Source: Takakia lepidozioides (Eukaryota > Streptophyta > Takakiopsida > Takakiales > Takakiaceae). Taken from it: 64,000 nucleotides of DNA. The notes beneath the pieces were generated by a model that saw only the letters and a list, made by a program, of their open reading frames with translations, made no database searches and was not told the DNA's origin. The stretch lies in the NCBI GenBank assembly GCA_030704615.1, contig CM060734.1, positions 4,712,001 through 4,776,000 of the forward strand, in the 5' to 3' direction. This document shows, piece after piece, positions 46,356-56,267 of this stretch (positions within the stretch are counted from its first letter, which is position 1; every line of letters begins with the position of its first letter). The position numbers were made by a program, and so were the translations under genes.

Positions 46356-47560
46356 CCGGTAAGTTCGAATCCCGGGTGGAATGGAAATTCCCGGCGCCGA
46401 TTTCCAAATCCTGCAGGTAATTCGAATCCTCCCGGGTGGATGGAATTCGGCGCCGAATTTCCATCCAAGCAGTTAAGTGGATCCGATGGATGGAGATTCG
46501 GGCGCCGAATTTCCATCACTGCAGGTAATTCGATATTGGCTGAATGGAAATATTCGGCGTCCGAATTTTCCATCCAGCATGTAAGTAGAAGCTCGTGGAT
46601 GGGATTCGGAGCCCCCGAATTTCCATCCTGGCAGTTATTCGAATACCGGATGCATGGAAATTCGGCGCGAATTTGTCCCAATCCCAGCAGGTAGGTCGAA
46701 TACCGCATAATGGAATTCGGCGCCGAATTTCCATCCTGCGGTAAGTCGGGATCGTTGCCGAATGGAAGATTCGGCGCCGATTTCCATTCGCCACGTATTT
46801 TTTCCTGCGCGAGGAATTACACTTCGTGTCGGAAATTCCCAATAGAATTACCGTTCCTGCAGTAATTCCAGATGAATAATTACCTTCGTGCATGTATTTT
46901 CAGATGAAATTACCTTCCTGCAGGAATTCCAATCGATGTTAATTCCTCGTCCATAATTACCTACACGAAGGAATTCTGCATTTTGGGAATTCCTGCACGA
47001 AGGTAATTCCTCGCGCGAATACATGGCGAATGGAATTCGGCGCCGAATATCCATCTCACCGATCCGACTTACCTGCTGGATGGAAATCGGCGCCGAATTT
47101 CGCATTTATGCGGGATTCGACTTACCTTCTGGATGGAAATTCGCGCCAATCTCCATCCTCCTGAATTCCACTTACCTGCTGGATGGAATTCGGCGCCCGA
47201 ATTTCCATTCATCCGGTATTCGAATTACCTGCAGGAGGGAAATTCGGCACCGCATCTCCATCCATCCGGGATTCCACTTACCTGCTGGATGGAAAATCGG
47301 CGCCGAATTTCCATCATCCACCGGGATTTCGATATTACCTGCGCGGATGGAAATTGGCGCCAGATTTCCATCCCGCGCTTCCGAATTACCTGCGTGAGGG
47401 AAATTTCCACCTCCGCCCTTCCTCCCTCCGCGGATGGAAATTCGGCCCGATATCCATCCTGCTGCGCTCCGATTACCTGCAGGATGGAAATCCGTCGCCG
47501 GAATTTCCATCGTGCAGCGCTCCGTTACCTCTACGTTGGAAATTCCGGGACTGTTTACCG
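46356..47560. repeat. Noisy palindromic repeat region next to the gap
   Basis: About a dozen GGATGGAAATTCGGCGCC / GAATTTCCATCC palindromes with GCAGGTAATTCGAA and TTACCTGCTGGATGG spacers, related to the centres of the 8690-13540 array. Many single-base losses and gains (GAATTCGGCGCC, GGAATTCGGCGCCCG, AATTCGGCGCGAAT) occur in almost every copy. This level of indel noise fits uncorrected long-read gap filling better than natural drift. 46800-47000 holds a related AATTCC/GGAATT inverted cluster. No coding evidence. Confidence 0.75.
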
Positions 47561-47717
47561 TCGATTTTCATCCGATATGGAGGGCTTCATCCGACATTTT
47601 ATTGCGGCAGTTGGGCAATAAATGTCGACGGCCGTCGGTTATTATTCGGGCTGGCGACCGCATGGCTTCCTGGACACGTACCCTAAATCTCATGCTAACT
47701 TGGCTTAAAACATGGTA

Positions 47718-47845
47718 TTCCAGGCATGTACCCCAAAAAGGAGATCTTTTTGGCTGGGACTTATGCCGCCTGAAGGGCGTGGCTCTCCTGAGAGAGACCT
47801 CACATCCAGACCGCGGCGGAAGTTGAAAGCTCGTACTACGGACGA
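47718..47845 (+). repeat. Dispersed repeat shared with 4500-4635
   Basis: Contains GGCGTGGCTCTCCTGAGAGA and CACATCCAGACCGCG, as at 4500-4635. Upstream of copy C, in the same orientation as the gene. Confidence 0.6.
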
Positions 47846-48303
47846 CGGCCAATCTCTCGCATGGCCAAACTGAAGCTCCAGCAGGAGATTCCAGTTTCTT
47901 GCTCACAACTGCGCCAACTGAAGCCGAGTACTCTCAGGCAAGCCACTTCTGCTTTCGTTTGTTCGATTTATTTTTTTGCTTTCGCTTTGTTACCGCCTCT
48001 TGCTTTGTTTTTGCATCTTCATCCTGGCTTTGTTGTATGAGTGAACTTTAGATAGTTGAGTGAACCTTAGATTGTTTGCAATGCGTGGTGCAAATCCGGC
48101 AGTTCTGGAGAAGGCTGCTTGTGCATGTCATTCTTAGGCAATGGTTGCATTTGTTTTCATTGTTGTTGCATGGCTCTCCATACTTCCTAAACTTGTTATG
48201 TTTTCATTTTTGCTACATGATTGTTGCTATGGTGGTTGGCGCTGCTCGTTGCGATGCTGCTTTTTGCACCGATGTTGGTTTTCACGATTTTTGTCAATGA
48301 CAG
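47846..48303 (+). other. Probable 5' region (leader, first intron) of copy C
   Basis: ATG at 47861 opens a short frame (MAKLKLQQEIPVSCSQL). It is followed by a T-rich, intron-like stretch (TTATTTTTTTGCTTTCGC) and an acceptor-like CAATGACAG at 48303, after which the frame shared with copy B begins. A first exon here is possible but no good GT donor is seen. The start of the protein remains undecided. Confidence 0.3.
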
Positions 48304-51300
48304 AGTGACGACGAGCCCGGCACGCTGGTGGTATCATCGACAGCTCCACTCATCGCATGTTTGAATCGCCCAACTTGGGCGAGAGGGCAAAACTTAAACC
48401 TTTTGTTGGTGGAGACGGAGGACTTGCAACGAGATTACGACAGAGTAGGCATTGGGAGGTTGGTGCAGGCGGCATGGCAGGTGAAAGGGCGTGAGGACAT
48501 GAGGACAGCAGATCCGGCAATGGAGGTTGTTCATGCACATGCAGTAGGGCCCGCCCACGCAAAGAAAAAGAAGAAAGCTAAGCACATGCAATCCCCGGCG
48601 AGAGAGCAGTCACGGGCTGCGGAGGGGGGTGAGCAATGCGCGCGAGGTGTCAGTTCGCCTCAATCAAAGGTGGTCGTCCTGGAGGGCTCCCTGCTGCTAG
48701 CCCTAGTAAGAAACAGAAAGCCCGTGAGAGGGCAAAAGAGAGGGCAAAGAACAGACGAGACAGAATGCTAGCCAGGAGGAAAGACAAAAGGCAGCTGAAG
48801 AGGCCAGGGGTGCCCAAATGACAGATGCCAATGTAAGCGAGGGACCCACAGAGACGGTGGATCCCTACAAGACACCACAGAGAGCAGTAGCACACCGGTT
48901 AGACCATCGTGGGCAAGAGCAGCCCCCCAATTACCCATACGGTGGAGAGTGGAGGAGAGGAAAAAACACCTGAAAGAGCACGGATTGTGCAAGTTCGAGG
49001 TGAGCCAGGGAGAGGGCAGTAGAGACGGACGAGAGTGCTGGAGTGGTTTCGCAGGTGGCTGACCCTGTTGAGGAGGACGACATGGAGGTTTCTGACCAGG
49101 ATGACATCCTCCCGGACATCCCCAGGCCCCAAACCCGGAGCATACAGGCTGGATTTGGCGGTCCTGGTGGGCTGCCGGAAAACCCCTCTGCAGCAGACGT
49201 CATGTCTGAGGCGGATATGAAGTTGGCCGCTGCCAAGATGTTGGAGGCAACCCACAGCAACATTGGCAGGGTGCTGGGGGCATGGTGTACCCGGCCAAGC
49301 TTCGAATTCCCCTTTGCCGCTTGGTGTCATTGCAGGTGGTGAGACCTGCCCTCCCAGGCGATATCGACAAGCTGAAATTCTCTTTCCGGGATGGATATCG
49401 AATGGGGTCTGCCGCCTTTTACGTTTCCATTGAGAACGACCACGGAGCTTCCCGTGCCCACACTTCCGATGAGGTGGACAAATGGGGTCCCCATTGGCAA
49501 ACGCGAAATGAGGAGTTCGAGAGATCGATTGCTAGTGATCCTCTTTTCCAGCACATGTCCGGTAAGATGTTCTACGTGTGGGACGGCAATCATCGCCTCC
49601 TGGCATGGATGGAGCACATTGCCCAAGCCCACCCCAACGATCTCGATTGGCATTTCGCCGTCGATTGTGTTGTGCTGAAGGTTGCGGGGCCCAAAGATCG
49701 CAGTCTTCTCAAAGCTGCAATGGCCGACATCAACTCGTAAGCTACAACCCCTCTCGCTTTTGGACTTTGAATTTGGAAGTCATTTCATTGCGAATCCTCA
49801 TATATGATGAAAATTCCCATTTCAGTATTGTTTGATGGAAATGTGGCACTGCAGGGTGACTGAGAATGCCTTCATTGCCACCAACTTGTCCCATATGCTC
49901 TTCCGAGTGAAGGATGTCGGGAAGCAGGGGGTGCAAGAGTTTGCCAATTCCCTCAGTGCCGACCTCCCTGCGCAAGTCGGAGGCAAAGGCAGACAGAACC
50001 TGGTATAGGCTGAGCGTCGACGCCATGGTGGACTACATATTTCGGGTAAAGCTCCTGACAGTTTTGTTGAGCTAATCTGTCTCTCCTCCCCCAATAGAGA
50101 AATTGTGTTGAGCAGGATCTCTAATCTTATGTGCGCATTCTTGACAGACGAAAATACAGCAGGATTTGGCACATGCGCGGAGGTTCTACATGGAGTCAGA
50201 GGAGAAGAATCCAACCCTCCCGGAACTCGAATCGTATGTCAAAGCTGCGGAGGTGAGGGCCCGCATAAAGTACAAGTCGCGGATGGTAAAGTACGTGGCC
50301 ATAGCTGATCCCGCCCTTGGTGCCGACTTTCTGGTGGAGGTGGGGAAGCACTACTCTCGCGCTCTGAAGCCCACGATGACATTGGAGAAGCTCCATCGTC
50401 TAGCCACATCCTGTGTGGATGCAACAGAAAAGGTGATACATTCTTAACAAAATTGTGGTGGCAACAACTCCTTTTTGTGGTGTTTGGCGCTTACGAATAT
50501 GCTGGGTGGTTGGACAGACCCGGTGGCTCCAAATCTGGAATGGTTCCCAAAGTACCAGGGACATGTGGAGCTTCCCCAAACCGGACAAACTCTCTGACCC
50601 CACATTCGACATGTGGATGAACCGCATGACATGGTGGTTTCAGGTACTTCCCCACGCTTCGTTGGGGCTTCTACTCTAGTAGGGGGTGGATTCATTGTAT
50701 TTTTTGAGAAAGCGATCTGATGGACAATCTCCACAGGTGACGACGAATGCGCAAGAGCAGCTGGACACACAAGCACATCAGTTCAAGATGGAGATATCTC
50801 CTGCAGCAGAGAGCCTACGTGACTATGTGACGAGGTACTTTCTGCTCTACAAAACCAACCTATTCTTTCGGGGATAGCAGATGCTCGCCGGAGCCACGAG
50901 TTCACCGACCAGCCGAACGCGGACAAAGCAGCAATGCGCCTTCTGTACAGGTACATACGCGCTGCCTTTCTTTCAAGTCCTGGCATTTCAGGATGTTAGA
51001 GGCCTCAAGTGGTGTTAGGGAAAATGGCGCCGAATTTCCAGTCAGGGCTCCGAAAATGGCTAAGTCCCTAGACTGGCTGGCCCGGAACTGGAAATTCGGC
51101 GCCATTTTCCAGTTCCAGGCCCTATTGCCGTTCAGGGACTTAGCCATTTTCGGCCTAAGTCCCTAGACTGGCTGGCCCTGAAGTGGAAATTCGGCGCCAT
51201 ATTCCAGTTTTAGGCCCTATTGCCGTTCAGGGACTTAGCCATTTTCGGCCTAAGTCCCTAGTGTGGCTGGCCCGCAACTGGAAATTCGGCGCCGTTTTCC

Positions 51301-54300
51301 AGTTCTAGGCCCTATTGCCGTCCAGGGACTTAGCCATTTTCGGGCTAAGTCCCTAGACTGGCTGGCCCTGAACTGGAAATTCGGCGCCCTTTTCCAGTTT
51401 CTAGGCCGTATTGCCGTTCAGGGACTTAGCCATTTTCGGCTAGTCCCTAGACTGGCTGCCCTGAAGTGGAAATTCGGCGCCATATTCCAGTTCCAGGCCC
51501 TATTGCCGTCCAGGGACTTAGCCATTTTCGGTCTAAGTCCCTACGGTGGCTGGCCAGGAACTGGAAATTCGGCGCCGTTTTCCAGTTCTAGGCCCTATTG
51601 CCGTCCAGGACTTAGCCATTTTCGGGCTAGTCCCTAGGGTGGCTGGCCCGGAACTGGAAATTCGGCGCCGTTTTCCAGTTCTAGGCCCTATTGCCGTCCA
51701 GGGACTTAGCCATTTCGGGCTAAGGTCCCCTAGACTGGCGCTGGCTCTTGAACTGTGAAATCAATTCGGCGCCATTTTCCAGTTCCAGGCCGTATTGCCG
51801 TTCAGGGACTTAGCCATTTTCGGGCTAAGTCCCTAGACTGGCTGGCCCTGAAGTGGAAATTCGGCGCCATATTCCATTCTAGGCCCTATTGCCGTTCAGG
51901 GACTTAGCCATTTTCGACCTCATTGTGTTTTTCATGAATGCAGGTACTGTAAGTTCTCCCTTTGGAGAAAGGTCATCTGTCTTTCGAGCCACCATTCTTC
52001 CTGGCATGGAGGAACCCTGGGGCTGACTCCATGTACACTGACGATATTGTGAAGGAGTGGCATCTGGAACATTTGCGTGATTGCCCTTGGTATGTGGACC
52101 TTCCGCCCGGCTCGCTCGACCCATCCGAGTTTCAATTGAAGCTGGATGCTGAATTCCGACGAAACCGGGCTCCGCTGCCTCCGTTGGGTGCAAAAGAGGC
52201 AAAAGCGCTTGCGAACTCCAGGAAAGCGGCAGAGCTTGCTCAGGCAGGAATTCAGGAGAAATTGCATGAGAAGAGTAAAGGTCAAAGGAAAAGGACAGGA
52301 AACAGGTGACTGCAGTAACACCCAAAAAGAGAAACCATCGGGGCATCGGAGGAGGCGCAGGAGGGGACCCAAGAGAGTGACTCCGACGCGATTTTGTTCA
52401 AGGTCCTGCGACTGCTGTTGCTCCTACCCAGTCCCCGGTCGTCCGGTTTCCCAATCAGTTCGGAGTGGGACTGGCTCTGCCAAGAAGTTGGCATTTGAGG
52501 GCGAGCCTACACGGCGGTATTCGGCGGTGACGTTTACGCACAGGCCAAAGCTAGAACCTCCAACCATCATCCAATGCGTCAATGAGAGCTTCCTTGACGC
52601 TCTCGCTGCCAGGGCGAAGAAGGTGGCACACAACAAGTCTCTGGCGGAGCAGAAGGGGAAAGCCAAGAAGAGGGCTGCCGGTACAGAGCCTAAAGACACC
52701 CCTGGTTTTGAACAGATGGAATTCTTCACGGCTGTGAGCACGAATTGCAAGAGCACTCGGGGGGGGGGTTGAGGTGGAGAGAGCTTGCGACATGATTCTC
52801 CTCGACATTCCAGATGGGGAGCTGCTGGAGGGCCTGGATGGTGTGCCCACCTGGAACAGGTTTACCGAGGACTACTGGAAAGCCGGGTTTGGGCTGGCGG
52901 GGATGCTTCTGGATGACGGTGGATGTGTGGTTGTCCTTGCCACGAGAGGGAAACCACAGAGAATGCGGTGGCAAGGTGGACACCGAAAAGTGTCACCCCG
53001 GTCCTCCTCAGAAAATGGTTCTGCATCAGTACGCAGGGGTTGCGAACAGGGGCCAAAGTGTAAGTTATCAATCTATTGCATTCACTTCATATTGTGGTGT
53101 ATGTTAAGTAGACCCTGGAATTGATCCCTTCTTTGTTGGATGTGCAGACATTGGTGTTTGAGGCATATTGCTTTGTGAAGAAGGGTCTACGTTCAAATTC
53201 CGCAACGACGGTCGTCTTGTTGATGCCGCTGTGGACCCTGTAACCTACGATGTCCTCTACAACTATGTGCCCCACTCTAGTATGCCGAAGGACACAAAGA
53301 CAGGCAAACCGTGGCGGTACAGCCGGACCCGGAGCCCTGCTTTCATCAACCAAACCCTCATGGAGACGTGCTCGGATGTCCAAGGGCGGATTCTGGACCT
53401 CACATGCGGCACGGGTAAGCCTTCACGTGCTCAGTTTGTCCCCTGGCCCCATTGCAATTGCATGCCGCAAGCTATTAACCCGCCCGCTTTGTTCCTCAGG
53501 TGCTTCAATGTGGGCAGGGACGTTGTCCGACAGGCATGTGTTCGCCTTCGAGCCAGATACTGCCCTCCACAACTCGGAACTTGCAGCGGCTGAACGTCTG
53601 CCGAAAAGGAAGAGGCATCCTCGGAGGATGAGGAAAAATCCGAGAAGGAGCAGGGGGAGGAAGCTGGGATCGAGGCCGAGGAGCCCCCGGTTTACGAGTG
53701 AGTGGTGGCATTGTAAGTTGCCTCCAGATTTTGTGAGGCACCTCCCTCCGCTCTCTTATTTCATTGAAAACCCTTTCTGGTTGTGCTGGTATTGACATTC
53801 TTCAAGTGGATTTGTTCTTACTGTAGGATGCCAAGTACTGCCGGAGGGACGTCTACACCGGAGTTCATGGGCAGGAGGAACGTGCCTTTTTTTGCCAGGG
53901 GGATTTCATGCCTAGTCCAGAAAGGGAGTACATCCTTCCTACTTATGCTGCCCGCTTGCTTCGTTGTCCATTAGGAGGTGTTCCGAACGTAGTCGTGTAC
54001 GCAGCAGATTTTTAGACGAGGCAAGCCTCAAGAAAATGAAGATGAGGGAGGAGGCAGCAGCTATTAGAGCCCGTCGGGCTCGTAGATTTGTGTTGGATTC
54101 TGCTGAGGAAAGTGGGGGAGAAGACGCAGAAGATTCCCAGGAGGTGAGGTGGACAGTCCCCCAAGGAGAGGACGGGATTTTTGAGAGGCATAGTGGAACT
54201 GATGCATCACAGAGTTCGGAGGATGAGGGGGATGAGGGATGAGGAAGAAGGTGGGGCAAGTTCCTCGGAGGGTGTAGGAGAGTAGTGCCCATTCCGGCTA

Positions 54301-54354
54301 TGACAGTTAGAACACACTTGTATAGACGTGGCTTGCCACAAAATTTGCAATAAA
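48304..54354 (+). CDS. ParB/DNA-methyltransferase-like gene, copy C (most complete)
   Basis: Exons: 48304-49737 (Lys-rich N-terminus and ParB-like domain), 49855-50045, 50148-50432, 50518-50643, 50737-50950, 51944-53059, 53148-53414, 53500-53697 and 53827 to about 54250; AATAAA at 54349-54354. Intact, the product would be about 1400 residues. ParB-like core: RIPLCRLVSLQVVRPALPGD to VWDGNHRLLAW (about 49305-49608). Middle exons have AHARRFYMESEE and RMTWWFQ, of unknown role. Methyltransferase-like part: LDIPDG at 52801-52818, GCVVVLATRG, then RSPAFI and LDLTCGTG, split by intron 7, and VFAFEPD. An acidic region and NVPFFARG follow. The run of G before LDIPDG is 10 long. Numerous one-base indels relative to B and D (near 49275, 49970, 50875, 52170, 52330, 52952 and 53605) look like sequencing noise, so intactness cannot be judged. 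Confidence 0.7.
50951..51943 (+). repeat. Intron 5 of copy C: about ten 95-bp hairpin repeats
   Basis: A 993-bp intron with the same borders and unit as in B and D, with several irregular units (for example near 51430 and 51725-51760) that contain small indels. Confidence 0.8.
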
Positions 54355-54507
54355 ATGTTGCATTTCAAGTCCACTGGTGCCACATTCCAACTTCACATGA
54401 CCCTATTTCCGTGCCTCCTAACCCTATTTCCGTGGGACTCACAATGGTCTGCTCATGCTTTTTTTTTTTCCGCTCATGCTCATGCCGCTCATGAAATAGC
54501 AGCCCCC
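54355..54507 (+). mobile_element. Right terminus of ParB/methyltransferase element, copy C
   Basis: From the polyadenylation signal through CCTAACCCTATTTCCGTGG and TCTGCTCATGC, a T-tract and CATGCCGCTCATGAAATAGC to GCAGCCCCCC. Mirror image of 39452-39603. Ten bases further right the long inverted repeat of the CACTA-related unit starts. Confidence 0.75.
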
Positions 54508-54516
54508 CTTTGGAGG

Positions 54517-55394
54517 ATACAGGGCCTGTACGAGCTTAATCCCTGATGTCTTAAGATACCTCTAAACATATTGTCTGAGTTCAAAAAGATCCTTCAGGTT
54601 ATTGTGCTGCTTGGTAACATGCCATAGTAGTAAAGCCAGTCTATCCCAGAGCCCATTTTAGGTCTTGGGGCAATGTGTATCTGCTTCAGCAAGTTACTTG
54701 CAAGGTCACAAACAAGTAAAAAAATACATGAAACCAAATGGCCTGCATCAGGCAGCATACATGGGCTAAAAAAAGATTGGGTTCCCTATGTCGTCTTACT
54801 TAGCTGCTTGATATCATCAAGCCACAACATCATACCAGTACTATAAACCGAAATCAAAAGCTCATGCTGGGCTGTAAACAGCAAATCCAGCACCATTATG
54901 TAGTGTAGCAAAAATCAAAGGCAAGAGTCTTTAATAGAAAGTATGTGTTCTATAAAGCTCATCTAATGCACTAATGCTCAATAGAAAGAGTTGGAAGCAT
55001 AGCCAGAAAGATCAAGATATGGGGGCATATTTGAATCAGCTCCCTGAGAACAGCTTGAGTCGACTTCACTTCATCTTGCTAGGTTTCAATCAATTGCAAG
55101 CTTCATGAATCATATTAAGTGAGGGCCCTCACCTGGTCCCATCACAAGCAATCAAAAAACAATGAAGTTAGTGAAGATGTGGAACCCTAGGTGAATATCA
55201 GGCCTCATGCTTGTTATCGCTGTACAACATGCCTTCAAAAGCTAGAAGAGATCACAAGCAAAGCAAAGATAGCCCACAACCTTAAGGGTTTGTGGAAGAG
55301 GATTCGACATAGCTCCAAGAACTCGGCAATCGACAGCACAAACAAGCAACGGTTTGCTGATTTCTATGAGCATTTTATCAGGTGAAGAGACTTC
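54517..55394 (+). repeat. Left arm of a 0.88-kb inverted repeat
   Basis: Starts ATACAGGGCCTGTACGAGC and ends GGTGAAGAGACTTC. It is the reverse complement of 58392-59274 at roughly 95 percent by eye. It holds no recognised gene; an ORF of 64 codons (55191-55385) occurs in both arms simply because they are copies. Confidence 0.85.
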
Positions 55395-56267
55395 CTGAAA
55401 GTTTAAGAGCGGCGCTGGATCTTAATGACCATTGAACGGATCGACAAACAATCACAGCATAGGATAGATTGTCCGCCAATGGAAGAGACAACCTCATTGA
55501 GAGAATTGAAGCTCTGCCGCCATTGCATACCCCAAGGGGGATCAAAAGTTACTGGAATCTTGCCAGAGCACTTGCAGGCTGTCATAAAGCTTCTCCATAG
55601 CCATCAAATTCACAAGATTTGTGTTTAAATGAACCCTCTAACACCATCTCTCAGCTCCAACAGAATCAAAACGCACAAGTACTGTGCAGATTTTTAGGGC
55701 AGAGGAAGAGATAGGGCAAACCTTCGCGATTTCATCCAAATTAGATGAAAAACAGGTAATGAGATGTAAAGAACTTCCCTGATTTCATCATGATGTCATC
55801 CAGTAGGGATGGCATCCAAAATAGAGTCTGGCTTTCATTAGGGTTAGTTCTCATGACCAAATCATCCCAAAAAACCCAGCTATCAGAGAATATTCTTTAA
55901 TGGAATTCATCCATTTTCATGATTACATCCAGTATGGATGAAATTAAAATATGGCTTAGACATAATTAGTCCAAGCCTTCCTAGGTTTTGGAAAAAATAC
56001 AAGCAAGTTCCTTGAATAGAGGGAGAGGGAGAGAGGGAGAGAGAGGGAGAGATCAGGAAATCAAAAAAAAAAAAAAAAGGTGGGGAAGGGAGTGACTGAG
56101 CAGCAGCAGCTGCTGTCTCTCCCTCTCTCTCCCTCTGGAGAGTGGGTTCATGGAATTGTTGTCCCAACTTCCATAATTGAAAAATTAAAATTTGGGTTGC
56201 AGGGAATCTGGACGATTTTCATCCAGAATACATCCTCCTCTCTTGGTGAGATTTTTTTTCTTTAAAT
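55395..56267. other. Unassigned interior between left arm and CACTA remnant
   Basis: AT-rich DNA with a GAGAGGGAGA microsatellite (56020-56060), an A-tract (56065-56078) and a CT-rich stretch (56115-56140). Nothing codes convincingly here. Confidence 0.4.

Noticed and set aside
45811-46708. Long ORFs spanning the gap
   Set aside because: They consist mainly of undetermined residues from the 500 N and carry no information.
39452-54507. Copies B and C as the two long terminal repeats of one clean 15-kb transposon
   Set aside because: No target duplication across the outer ends, flanks belong to unrelated sequences, and the centre is an assembly gap. Kept only as an open possibility in the findings.
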